A DNA stretch of 47,331 bases. It comes from CAIYPH01 sp043744375. Its GTDB lineage: Bacteria; Pseudomonadota; Alphaproteobacteria; Acetobacterales; Acetobacteraceae. Below the pieces are notes generated by a model. The model saw only the letters and a list, made by a program, of their open reading frames with translations. It was not told the DNA's origin and did not search any database. Numbering within the stretch: the stretch's first letter is position 1; each line of letters starts with the position of its first letter. Of the stretch, positions 1-8,141 are shown in pieces. Where the stretch lies: the NCBI GenBank assembly GCA_043744375.1, contig JAYTUU010000142.1:1-47331 (forward strand), in the 5' to 3' direction. A program made the position numbers and the translations under genes.

Positions 1-1
1 C

Positions 2-457
2 ATCGAAACCGCCCGCCGGTTCGACCGCCTGACCGCCCACATCGCCGCCGGCCGCCTCCCGCGCAAATCCCGCCCCGGCCGCGTCCGCACTCCCATAGCT
101 CTCCCGCCGGCCCCCCGTACCGCATGGCGCCCGACCACCCGCGCCTGGCTCCTCATCGACCTGAAGCATGAGGCCGCCTACTTCCGCGGCCAACTCGAAA
201 CCCTGCTCGCCGATCCCGCGGCCGTGCAACTCCTCGCCGCCCACCCCGCCGCCGCCCGCCTTTTCCGCCCGCTCTGCCACATGTTGTACCTCGACCGCCC
301 CGGCCCGGCGCCACCGCCCCGGCCATCCCGCGCCAAACCCGCGCGCGAACCCAAACCCCGGGCGCCGCCTTCTCGGGCAAAGCACGAGATCGACCCGCAC
401 GACCGCCGCGCCCCTTGGCCCTGGTACATCGTCCCCCCCAAACGAAGCCGCGCCTGA
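2..457 (+). CDS. C-terminal part of unrecognised protein (partial)
   Basis: An open frame enters from the left edge and ends at a TGA at 455-457, giving at least 151 residues. The visible part starts with an Arg-rich stretch (ARRFDRLTAHIAAG, then RKSRPGR), followed by a more folded-looking block (AWLLIDLKHEAAYF, residues about 50-100, with LLADPAAVQLLAAHP and LCHMLYLD). It ends in a low-complexity Pro/Arg/Ala tail. The middle block has sensible hydrophobic periodicity and third-position GC bias, which makes this frame better than the two overlapping plus-strand frames. I do not recognise a domain and propose no function. The true start lies outside the window. It is convergent with the amine dehydrogenase gene at 509. 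Confidence 0.6.
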   Translation: METARRFDRLTAHIAAGRLPRKSRPGRVRTPIALPPAPRTAWRPTTRAWLLIDLKHEAAYFRGQLETLLADPAAVQLLAAHPAAARLFRPLCHMLYLDRPGPAPPPRPSRAKPAREPKPRAPPSRAKHEIDPHDRRAPWPWYIVPPKRSRA

Positions 458-484
458 CCGGCGGCGCCGACGCACGTCTATTTA

Positions 485-500
485 GTTACATTATCGTAAC
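485..500. other. short AT-rich dyad between convergent genes
   Basis: GTTAC-N6-GTAAC forms a small inverted repeat in the 51-nt AT-rich gap between two convergent stop codons (457 and 509). It could serve as a weak bidirectional terminator, but the 5-bp stem is short and the U-tract poor, so this is only a suggestion. Confidence 0.25.
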
Positions 501-508
501 CAATATTC

Positions 509-2557
509 TTACCCCGCCGCCAACTCCACATTCTCCCGCCGAAAATCCGCCACATCCCCATTCGCCGTATCCAGTCGCCGCGCAAACCGATGCCCCGCAT
601 AGACGGCCGCCGCAATCGTCCCTGGCGCGTGACAGTCACCAATCCGCACCACCCGCCTGATCCCCGGCGAAGGTGCTGCGACCAGCGCCTGATAGAGTCC
701 ATCATCGGCAATCTGTGACGTCACAAGAACCACCGAAGCCGCCGCAACATGGCGCGTCCGCCCCGTATAGGTACAGGCGACAACTGCCCCATTGGCATCG
801 AGGGCCGTCACCGCATGGCTCGTCAGAACGGCAACATCCATCTCCAGCAACCGCTTCTGAATGCGCGCCTGCTCCAGCGTAAACTGCGTGAACGCCGAAA
901 CCAGGCTCTCCGGCGTCACCAGCGTCACCGCCCGCCCGGCCCCCCGCAGCAACTCGGCAAGCACGCCACCCATGTAATAATGGTCATCGTCAAATATCAG
1001 CACCGGCCCCTCGGGCAGCACGCCGGCCAGGACGTCGTCCGGCGTAAACGTCGGCAAGAGACCGAGCCCCGCGAGGGGAAAATCATGCCACCGCCCCATC
1101 CCGTCCGCCCGCCACTTCGCTCCCGTGGCAATGGCCACCAGCGAACATCCAGTGGCACGAACCGCCTCCGCATCCATCACGCTCTCGCGATACACCCCGA
1201 CATTGGCCATCCGATCGATCTGCCCAACCCGCCAGTCCCGCACCCGCCCCCACGTCGCCAGCCCGGGCAGCCGGCACTCTCGCGCGACCCGCCCGCCCAG
1301 TTCCCGCCCGGCCTCCGCCAGCATCACCTGATACCCGCGCTGCCCCAATGCCCGCGCCGCCTCCAGCCCCGCCGGTCCGGCGCCGACGATCAGCACCGTG
1401 TCCTCCGTATCGCGTGCCGCGATCCGCTCCGGATGCCACCCCCGCCGCCACTCCTCCCCCATCGTCGGATTCTGCGTGCAGCGAATGGGCGCCCCAACCT
1501 TGTCGCCGGAGACACAAATGTTGCAGCCGATGCACTCGCGAATGTCGTCGCTCCGACCTTCCGAAATCTTGTTCGGCAAGAACGGATCGGCAATGGAAGG
1601 CCGCGCCGCCCCGATGAAATCCAGCTTCTTCCCGCGCACCAGCGCCGCCATATGGTCCGGCGACGTATAGCGCCCCACCCCCACCACCGGCTTCGTGGTC
1701 AGCGACTTCACGAACGAAACATACTCCTCCTGATACCCCTCCGCCGAAAACCGCGCCGTCTGGCTGTCATTCTCCCAGGCGCTGACATTGACGTCCCAGA
1801 GATCCGGCAACTCGGCCAGCATGGCAATGACGTCCCGCCCCTCGCCCTGCGCACAAATCCCGCCCGGCCCAAGCAACTCATCGACGGCGATGCGCACTGG
1901 CACCGCGCAGGTGCCCCCCACGGCGTCCTGCGTCTCCTCGATCACCTCGCGCAACAGCCGCACCCGGTTCTCCAGGCTCCCGCCATACTCGTCGGTCCGA
2001 TGGTTGTGCCGCCGCGACAGAAAATGCATCGGCAACGACAAATCATGCCCGGCATACACATAGACAAGATCGAACCCGGCCGTGCGCGCGTGCAGCGCCG
2101 CATTGCGATGCCAGCGCCGGTAGTCGCGGATATCCGCCTTGTCCATCGCCCGCGCAGTGATCGGCAGAAACCCCGCCACCGGCCGGGCCGACGGCGCCAG
2201 CGGAATTTCCCGCGACTCGAGGTTCCCCACCCGATGCCCGCTATGCACCAACTCCACCCCCGCGAGACTCCCATGGGCATGGATCATCCCGGTCATGCGC
2301 GCCAGATACGGAATATCCTGCGCATCCCAGAGCCGGATTTCCTTGCTCACGTTCGACGTCGGATGGATGTCGCACTGCTCCGTGCACACCACCGCCCAGC
2401 CGCCCTCGGCCTTGACGCCGCGCATCGTCGCCATCGGCGTCGGCCAGTGCCGCCCCATGCCGTTGCAGTGCGGCACCTGGTAGAACCGGTTGCGTGCGGT
2501 CACCGGGCCGATGCGCACGGGTTCGAACAGAATGTCGTGGTTGGGGTCGCGGGCCAT
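509..2557 (-). CDS. histamine dehydrogenase-like amine dehydrogenase (6-S-Cys-FMN, 4Fe-4S)
   Basis: A 682-residue member of the trimethylamine/dimethylamine/histamine dehydrogenase family, which oxidatively deaminates an amine and passes electrons from FMN to a 4Fe-4S cluster. Order: OYE-type TIM barrel (1-340), cluster motif with C342, C345, C348 and C360, then a dinucleotide-binding domain starting at VLIVGAGPAGLEAA. C31 in YQVPHC aligns with the cysteine that binds FMN covalently. The catalytic Tyr/His/Asp triad is present as Y168, H171 and D264. The three bowl positions of trimethylamine dehydrogenase (Tyr60, Trp264, Trp355) read Q61, W261 and D352 here, the combination known from histamine dehydrogenase. 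The start at 2557 is chosen for the AGGAAAAAG upstream and the canonical MARDP N-terminus; a longer frame to 2632 has no family support. Divergent from the LLM oxidoreductase gene. Family is certain; substrate is inferred. Confidence 0.9.
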   Translation of the reverse strand: MARDPNHDILFEPVRIGPVTARNRFYQVPHCNGMGRHWPTPMATMRGVKAEGGWAVVCTEQCDIHPTSNVSKEIRLWDAQDIPYLARMTGMIHAHGSLAGVELVHSGHRVGNLESREIPLAPSARPVAGFLPITARAMDKADIRDYRRWHRNAALHARTAGFDLVYVYAGHDLSLPMHFLSRRHNHRTDEYGGSLENRVRLLREVIEETQDAVGGTCAVPVRIAVDELLGPGGICAQGEGRDVIAMLAELPDLWDVNVSAWENDSQTARFSAEGYQEEYVSFVKSLTTKPVVGVGRYTSPDHMAALVRGKKLDFIGAARPSIADPFLPNKISEGRSDDIRECIGCNICVSGDKVGAPIRCTQNPTMGEEWRRGWHPERIAARDTEDTVLIVGAGPAGLEAARALGQRGYQVMLAEAGRELGGRVARECRLPGLATWGRVRDWRVGQIDRMANVGVYRESVMDAEAVRATGCSLVAIATGAKWRADGMGRWHDFPLAGLGLLPTFTPDDVLAGVLPEGPVLIFDDDHYYMGGVLAELLRGAGRAVTLVTPESLVSAFTQFTLEQARIQKRLLEMDVAVLTSHAVTALDANGAVVACTYTGRTRHVAAASVVLVTSQIADDGLYQALVAAPSPGIRRVVRIGDCHAPGTIAAAVYAGHRFARRLDTANGDVADFRRENVELAAG

Positions 2558-2631
2558 AACTTTTTCCTGGCGGCATGGACAGACGGCCGCTTCCGCGCAA
2601 GCATAACCGCGAAACGGCGGGGAAACAGTCA

Positions 2632-3684
2632 ATGCGCGTCACTATGGGATTGCCCTATGCCGATTGGAAGCAGTCCGGCCTCGCCGCCGCCCAGGCGGAA
2701 GCCGAGGGCTTCGACGGGGTCACCACGCCGGAACTGGCGCACGACCCGTTCATCCCGCTGGCCATGGCCGCAATGACGACCAGCAAGGTCGAGCTCGCCA
2801 GCTCGGTGGCCATCGCCTTCCCGCGCAGCCCGATGATCACCGCCAATATCGCCTGGGACCTCGCGGTCAATTCCGGCGGCCGCTTCACCCTTGGCCTCGG
2901 TACCCAGGTGCGCGCCCATAACGAGCGCCGCTTCTCGGTGCCGTGGATTTCCCCGGCCCCACGCATGGCCGAATACGTCCAGTCCCTGCGCGCGATCTGG
3001 CGCAACTGGGAGCACGGCGAAAAGCTCGATTTCAAAGGCAGGTTCTACAATTTCTCGCTGATGACCCCGGAATTCTCGCCCAAGCCCTCCGGCCTGCCAA
3101 TGATCCCCATCATGATCGCCGCCGTCGGCCCGGAGATGCAGAAGACCGCGGCGCGCATCTGCGACGGCGTCCGCCTGCACGGCTTCGCCACCCGTAAATA
3201 CGTCGACGAGGTCGTCCGCCCCCTGCTCGCCACCGAGCTTGAAAAATCCGGCCGAACCTTCGAGCACTTCGAAGTCACCGGCGGCGGCTTCGTCGCTACC
3301 GGCCCTGACACCGCTTCCGTGCAGGCGGCGGCGGAGAAAATCCGCTACCGCGTCGCCTTCTACGGCTCCACCCCCGCCTATCGCGGCGTCTTCGATATCC
3401 ACGGCATCGGCGATCTCGGCGTGAAACTGCACACCGCCTCGCGCAGCGGCCAGTGGAACGAGATGGCGGCGATGGTCGATGACGACGTGCTCGACCTGTT
3501 CTGTGCCCGCGCCACCTACGACAAGCTGCCCGACGCCATCGCATCCCGGTTCGGCGGAATTTCCGATGCGGTCGGAGTCGATTTTCTCCCGGACACGGAC
3601 GCCCGCACGCGGCGCAAACTGCTCGACGGTTTGAAGGCAATTCCTTCCGCATTCCAAGGCTTCAAGACAAGCTGGGCCGGATGA
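2632..3684 (+). CDS. LLM-class flavin-dependent oxidoreductase, TIGR03617-like
   Basis: A 350-residue luciferase-like monooxygenase-fold protein. The N-terminus (MRVTMGLPYADW), the VTTPELAHDPFIPLAMAA region, the GRFTLGLGTQVRAHNERRF segment (about 85-105) and IAAVGPEMQKTAARICDG (about 165-182) match the TIGR03617 group, named as F420-dependent. Whether this organism makes F420 cannot be judged here; FMN is the alternative cofactor. ATG 2632 is preferred over an upstream ATG at 2575 because the family N-terminus starts here with a GGGGA-type ribosome site. The stop overlaps the MFS start (ATGA), so the two are translationally coupled. Divergent from the amine dehydrogenase, with 74 nt between starts. 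Substrate unknown. Confidence 0.85.
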   Translation: MRVTMGLPYADWKQSGLAAAQAEAEGFDGVTTPELAHDPFIPLAMAAMTTSKVELASSVAIAFPRSPMITANIAWDLAVNSGGRFTLGLGTQVRAHNERRFSVPWISPAPRMAEYVQSLRAIWRNWEHGEKLDFKGRFYNFSLMTPEFSPKPSGLPMIPIMIAAVGPEMQKTAARICDGVRLHGFATRKYVDEVVRPLLATELEKSGRTFEHFEVTGGGFVATGPDTASVQAAAEKIRYRVAFYGSTPAYRGVFDIHGIGDLGVKLHTASRSGQWNEMAAMVDDDVLDLFCARATYDKLPDAIASRFGGISDAVGVDFLPDTDARTRRKLLDGLKAIPSAFQGFKTSWAG

Positions 3685-4949
3685 GCCTCAGCCGGATGAG
3701 CCTGGGCCGCCTGCTGCTGCGGGTCTACCTGCCCTTCGCCGCGGCCTATTTCCTGTCCTACCTCTACCGCACCGTGAACGCGGTCGTGGGGCCGTTGATC
3801 GCCGATGATCTGAACCTCTCGGCGACCGATCTAGGCCTGCTGACCAGCGCCTACTTCATCATGTTCTCGCTGATCCAGGTGCCCATGGGCGTGGCGCTGG
3901 ACCGCTTCGGACCGCGCCGTGTCCAGGCAACGCTGCTGGTCGTCGCGGCAGCGGGCGCGGCGCTGTTTGGTCTCGGCACCTCGATGGCCGAACTCGTCAC
4001 CGGCCGCGTGCTGATCGGCCTCGGCGTGGCGGCCGGCCTGATGGGGGCGTTGAAGGTGATCACGCTATGGTTCCGCGCCGAGCATTGGCCGCTGATGAAC
4101 GGCCTGCTGATGGCCGCCGGCGGCCTCGGCTCCCTGGTAGCGACCGCGCCGACCCAGGCGGCCCTGGGCGTGATGACCTGGCACGGCGTGTTCTTCGTCC
4201 TTAGCGGAGTCACCCTGATCGTGGCCGCCGTCGTCTATCTGGCGGTGCCGGAAAAGCCCGGTGCCCGCGCGGCGGGAACGCTGGGCGAACAGTTGCGGGC
4301 CGTCGGCGCGATCGTGCGGGACGCCTATTTCTGGCGCCTGGTGCCGATGTTCGCCTTCCAGCAGGCGACCTTCATCGGCATGCAGACGCTATGGATCGGC
4401 CCCTGGCTGCGCGACGTCGCCGGCGAAGGCCCCGACCTGCGGGGGGTGACGATGTTCTGGGCGGCGGTGGCGATGACGCTCGGCTTCCTCTCCTCGGGCG
4501 TCGTCACCGGGCTGTTCACCCGCATCGGCATTTCGAACTTCGCCACGGCCACCTCGATCCTGACCGGTTTCATCGCGGTAACGCTGGCCTTGTCGGCGGC
4601 GTCGGTGGATATGCTGCCGACGGCGGCGGCGTTGCCGCTGTGGTGTGCGTTCGGCTTCCTCGGCACCTACGTGATCGTCTACTACTCCGTGCTCATCGGC
4701 GCCTTCCCGCTCGCCCTCTCCGGCCGGGTGACGACGAGCGTCAACTTCATCATGTTCAGCACCGTCTTCGCCGGCCAATGGGGCATCGGCCGGGTGCTCG
4801 ACCTGTTCCCCCGCACGGCGGCCGGAGGCTACGCGCCGGCGGGCTATGCCTGGGCCTTCGCGATCCTCGCGGCATTGCAGATAGCGGCGACCATCTGGGT
4901 GCTGGCCTCCCGTGCCCAGCCACTCGCGAAGCGCGTGCCTCAGCCCTGA
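3681..4949 (+). CDS. MFS transporter
   Basis: A 422-residue polytopic inner-membrane protein with about 12 hydrophobic helices. The loop 2-3 signature of the major facilitator superfamily is visible as GVALDRFGPRR (about 74-84), and the N-terminal helix pair has YFLSYLYRTVNAVVGPLIADD, typical of organic-acid or nitrate-porter-like carriers. The start overlaps the upstream stop as ATGA, so it is co-translated with the LLM oxidoreductase and probably imports or exports that enzyme's substrate or product. The gene ends 10 nt inside the convergent ThDP-enzyme gene. The substrate cannot be read from the sequence. Confidence 0.88.
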   Translation: MSLSRMSLGRLLLRVYLPFAAAYFLSYLYRTVNAVVGPLIADDLNLSATDLGLLTSAYFIMFSLIQVPMGVALDRFGPRRVQATLLVVAAAGAALFGLGTSMAELVTGRVLIGLGVAAGLMGALKVITLWFRAEHWPLMNGLLMAAGGLGSLVATAPTQAALGVMTWHGVFFVLSGVTLIVAAVVYLAVPEKPGARAAGTLGEQLRAVGAIVRDAYFWRLVPMFAFQQATFIGMQTLWIGPWLRDVAGEGPDLRGVTMFWAAVAMTLGFLSSGVVTGLFTRIGISNFATATSILTGFIAVTLALSAASVDMLPTAAALPLWCAFGFLGTYVIVYYSVLIGAFPLALSGRVTTSVNFIMFSTVFAGQWGIGRVLDLFPRTAAGGYAPAGYAWAFAILAALQIAATIWVLASRAQPLAKRVPQP

Positions 4950-6622
4950 AACGCCGGATCGATGGAGACATCGATCAGCAACGGGCGCTCGGATTTGAGG
5001 CCAAGCCGAAGCGCCTCGATGAACTTCGGGATGGTCGAGACCGCGACGGCCGGCACGCCGAGCGCGGTGGCAAGCCCGGTAAAATTGATGGCGGGATCGT
5101 TCAGCTCCATGCCGACATAGCGGCCGCGCTGGGCGGCGATGCCGTTGGTCGCGCTGAGGCGCTGCTTGAGAATGCGGTAGGCGCCGTTGTTGAGAATGAC
5201 GAAGATCACCGGCACCTTGTCATGGGCGGCGGTCCACAGCGCCTGGATGGAATACATCGCACTGCCATCCCCGATCAGCGCAACGACACGGCGCTCGGGC
5301 AGCGCAAGCTGCACGCCGATGGCGGCCGGCAGCCCCCAGCCAATGCCGCCGCCGCGATTGCCGAACACGCTGCCCGGCGGCGCATTGCGGAGGAACTGGA
5401 ACATCCCCGCACCGGACGAAATCGACTCGTCGACGACCACCGCTTCCGGCGGCAGCGTCTCGCCGATCGCCTGCATCAGCGCCAGCGGCGAAATCGGCGA
5501 CCGGCCCGCCTCACCGCGGGCGCGGGCGTCGAGCGCGGCGAAATCACCGGCGATCTCCGCGGTGACGGCGACCAGGCGCGCATCCCGGCGCGCAAAGTCG
5601 GCCGACGTCATGACCGCTTCGAGGGCCGTCGTCAAAGCGGGCAAAGTCGTCCGGGGGTCGCCGAGCAGGGCGGCGGCCGTGGTGAAATTCTTGCCAAGCT
5701 GCCAGGGGTCGGTGTCGAGATGAATGATCGGAAAATCGTCGGGCACCGGCACGACATCGGGCGGTAGCGACAGGGTGAACAGATCGGCGCCGGCGGAGAA
5801 CAGCAGGTCATGCGCGTCGAGAATGCGGCGGATGGCGGCACCCAGGCGGATGATCGGGCCGCGGAACAGCGGATGGGCCGGCGGGAAAGGCAGGGTGGTC
5901 GGCTCGCCTTCGAGATAGACGGGCGCGCCGAGGGCTTCCGCGAAGGCCACCAGTTCCGCCGACGAATAGCTCTGCGCCACCGCGTCACCGGCGATGATGA
6001 CGGGGCGGGACGCGCCACGCAGGAGAACGGCGGCGCGCGCGATCTCGGCGGGGTCCGCGGTGATGTGCGGCGCGACCCGGTTGGGCTGGCCGACCGCGAC
6101 CGGCCCCTCGGCGTTCATCACATCGACGGGCAGGGACAGAAAAACCGGGCCGGACGGCGGGGCCAGCGCCGTCTTGACCGCGCGGTGCAGCAGCCGCGGC
6201 AGGTCGGCGATCGAGCGCGCCTCGACCGCATATTTCACGAAAGGCTGCGCGATCGGCGGCAACTCGGCATACAAATTCGGCTCGGTAATCCCAAACCCCT
6301 GCGCCTGCTGCCCGGCGGTGACAAGCACGGGAGAACCAGCCTTCTGCGCGTCGAACAGCATGCCCATCGCATTGCCAAGGCCCGGCGCGACATGAACGTT
6401 GGCCACGCCGATGCCCCCCGAAGCCCGCGCATACCCGTCGGCCATCGCCATCACCAGGGCCTCCTGCAACGCGAGCACGTAGCGGATCTCCTCCTCGCCC
6501 GCGAGCGCATCCATAAGCGGTAATTCGGTGGTGCCGGGGTTGCCGAACAGCACGCGCACGCCCTCACTGCGCAACAATTCGAGGAACAGGCGGCGGCCGG
6601 TGATGGCGGGCGGTATGGTCAT
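4940..6622 (-). CDS. thiamine diphosphate-dependent decarboxylase, benzoylformate decarboxylase-like
   Basis: 560 residues with the three-domain layout of ThDP decarboxylases: PYR domain with catalytic E54 (LQEALVMAMADGYA), central TPP_enzyme_M domain, and PP domain with the GDGSAMYSIQALWTAA...NN metal/ThDP motif (about 440-475). H77 in VHVAPGLGNAMG corresponds to His70 of benzoylformate decarboxylase. The Ser26 position is Thr (T31), and the His281 region (GADLFTLSL) shows no histidine, so a different 2-oxo acid is likely. ATG 6622 is chosen for GGAAACACGCC before it. It lies 13 nt downstream of the DAO-family gene, so the flavoenzyme may make the oxo acid that this enzyme decarboxylates; that link is inference. 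An acetolactate-synthase-like activity is the alternative. Confidence 0.82.
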   Translation of the reverse strand: MTIPPAITGRRLFLELLRSEGVRVLFGNPGTTELPLMDALAGEEEIRYVLALQEALVMAMADGYARASGGIGVANVHVAPGLGNAMGMLFDAQKAGSPVLVTAGQQAQGFGITEPNLYAELPPIAQPFVKYAVEARSIADLPRLLHRAVKTALAPPSGPVFLSLPVDVMNAEGPVAVGQPNRVAPHITADPAEIARAAVLLRGASRPVIIAGDAVAQSYSSAELVAFAEALGAPVYLEGEPTTLPFPPAHPLFRGPIIRLGAAIRRILDAHDLLFSAGADLFTLSLPPDVVPVPDDFPIIHLDTDPWQLGKNFTTAAALLGDPRTTLPALTTALEAVMTSADFARRDARLVAVTAEIAGDFAALDARARGEAGRSPISPLALMQAIGETLPPEAVVVDESISSGAGMFQFLRNAPPGSVFGNRGGGIGWGLPAAIGVQLALPERRVVALIGDGSAMYSIQALWTAAHDKVPVIFVILNNGAYRILKQRLSATNGIAAQRGRYVGMELNDPAINFTGLATALGVPAVAVSTIPKFIEALRLGLKSERPLLIDVSIDPAFQG

Positions 6623-6635
6623 GGCGTGTTTCCGT

Positions 6636-7949
6636 TCAAGCGGTAAGACGGTCGAGCGCGTCGCGCAGGCGATACCAGCTGCCGATCGCCGGCAGGAACC
6701 AGGGATTGCCCGTATAGAGCGGATGATCGGGAAATTCCCCGGCGTCATACGCGCTGACGGCATTGGCGGTGCCGGCGATCTTCCGCGCCGTCTGCGTGCC
6801 GAGATAGGTCATCATCGCCACCCCGCTGCCGTTGCAGCCGAGCGCGTAGTGCATGCCGTTCTGCTGGCCCATATGCGGCAGCGCGTCGAAGGTGAAGGCG
6901 ACATTGCCCGTCCAGGCATGGGTCACGCGCACGCCGGCAAGCTGGGGGAAACGCTCTGTCATGAATTGGTGCAGGATCGGCGCACTCACCTCGGGCGGGA
7001 CCGGCGTGAACCGCGCTCGCCCGCCGAAAATCACCCGGCGATGGTCGGGCGAGAGCCGGTAGTAGCAGAGCACACGCCGTGTATCCGACAGCGTGCGCTT
7101 GTTCGGCACCAGCGCGGCGGCGACCTCGGCCGGCAGCTCCTCGGTGGCGATGATGTGGCTGGCGATCGGAATAAGTCGGCGCTTGAGGTCGGGCGTGATG
7201 TCCCCCGTGTAGCCGTTGGTGCCGATCACCACCTCGGAGGCCATGATGGTGCCGCGCCCGGTGGTCACCGTCCAACCGCCAGGCGCGCCGGTAATCCGCC
7301 CGACCGGTGCCATCGCACACACCGTCACGCCACGGCGCCTGACGGCATCGAGCATGCCCTTGTAGTAAAGCGCCGGGTGCAGGCAGGCGGCGCGTTCCAC
7401 CACCATGCCGCCGTAGTAGTAGTCGCTGGCGATCTCCTCGCGCTGGCGTTCGCGCGGGATCATGTAGCTGCCGGACTGGGCGTTCTCGTTTAGCTTGTCG
7501 ACGCGCTTGGCCTGGCTGGCATAGTGCCTGGGCGTCCAGGCGCCGACAAAGCGGCCGGTCTTCTGCCAGTGGCAATCGATGCCCTCTTCCGCAATCAGGC
7601 GCTCGATGTTGGCGAACGCGTCGGACGCGTCGGCGAGCAGCGAAGCGGCCCGGTCACTCGCGGGATCGAGGCTCTTGCCGGAAAAGCTCTTGCCGATATT
7701 CACCCCGCCACTCACCGCCCCGCCACTGCGCGTGCTGGCACCGTGCCCGAGTTCCTTCGCCTCGAGCACGACGCACTCGATGCCGAGCTTCGCCAGTTCC
7801 AGCGCCGTCGATAGCCCGGCATAGCCGGCCCCGACGATGACGACATGGGCGCGCTTCGGCAGTTCCGCTGGCGCGTCGGCGCCAGGGCGGTAGGCTTCCC
7901 ACCAGTAGGGCTCCGGCTTGAACGTCGGGTGGAAAATATTTTCGGCCAT
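6636..7949 (-). CDS. FAD-dependent oxidoreductase of the DAO family (PuuB/OrdL-like)
   Basis: A 437-residue flavin amine/imino-acid oxidase. The N-terminus FKPEPYWWEAYRP and the FAD-binding HVVIVGAGYAGLSTALELAK (about residues 33-52), followed by an acidic residue in VVLEAKELGHGAS, match the gamma-glutamylputrescine oxidase/OrdL group. SGGAVSGG replaces the usual GRNGGQ-type loop. The C-terminal motif WTGNVAFTFDALPHMG with LGCNGSGVAMM completes the FAD site. ATG 7949 has GAGGAAAC upstream. No signal peptide is seen, so it is cytoplasmic. It is the first gene of a two-gene unit with the ThDP decarboxylase. An amine or N-alkyl amino acid substrate is likely; identity unknown. Confidence 0.87.
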   Translation of the reverse strand: MAENIFHPTFKPEPYWWEAYRPGADAPAELPKRAHVVIVGAGYAGLSTALELAKLGIECVVLEAKELGHGASTRSGGAVSGGVNIGKSFSGKSLDPASDRAASLLADASDAFANIERLIAEEGIDCHWQKTGRFVGAWTPRHYASQAKRVDKLNENAQSGSYMIPRERQREEIASDYYYGGMVVERAACLHPALYYKGMLDAVRRRGVTVCAMAPVGRITGAPGGWTVTTGRGTIMASEVVIGTNGYTGDITPDLKRRLIPIASHIIATEELPAEVAAALVPNKRTLSDTRRVLCYYRLSPDHRRVIFGGRARFTPVPPEVSAPILHQFMTERFPQLAGVRVTHAWTGNVAFTFDALPHMGQQNGMHYALGCNGSGVAMMTYLGTQTARKIAGTANAVSAYDAGEFPDHPLYTGNPWFLPAIGSWYRLRDALDRLTA

Positions 7950-8028
7950 GGCAGCGGTTTCCTCAGCGATACGCGAGCATGGGCGGCGCGGCGGGATGGC
8001 GTCAATGTCAGGCGGAAGGAGAAATCAA

Positions 8029-8090
8029 GGCTCCGCCGGCCAAGGGCCAGGGGCCCTTGGAACCCACGACTTCTCGCGGCTGGACTGGCG
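8029..8090 (+). repeat. dispersed GC-rich palindromic repeat, copy A
   Basis: CAAGGGCC and GGCCCTTG (8041-8048 and 8052-8059) form a hairpin with a 3-nt loop, followed by GGAACCC and CTCGCGGCTGGACTG. About 80 percent of bases match copy B at 35170-35237 over the same span. It sits in the 192-nt gap between the divergent DAO gene and the hydratase gene. Strong stem-loop in either transcript. Confidence 0.8.
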
Positions 8091-8141
8091 ATCAGCGCAG
8101 GAATGCGCCAAGAACATGGACGGAATCGCGGAGGACAGAAC

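Noticed and set aside
749..2776. A 675-residue open frame on the plus strand opposite the amine dehydrogenase gene
   Set aside because: It is antisense to a gene with intact catalytic motifs, is dominated by Arg/Pro/His as expected for a GC-rich shadow frame, and has no recognisable domain.
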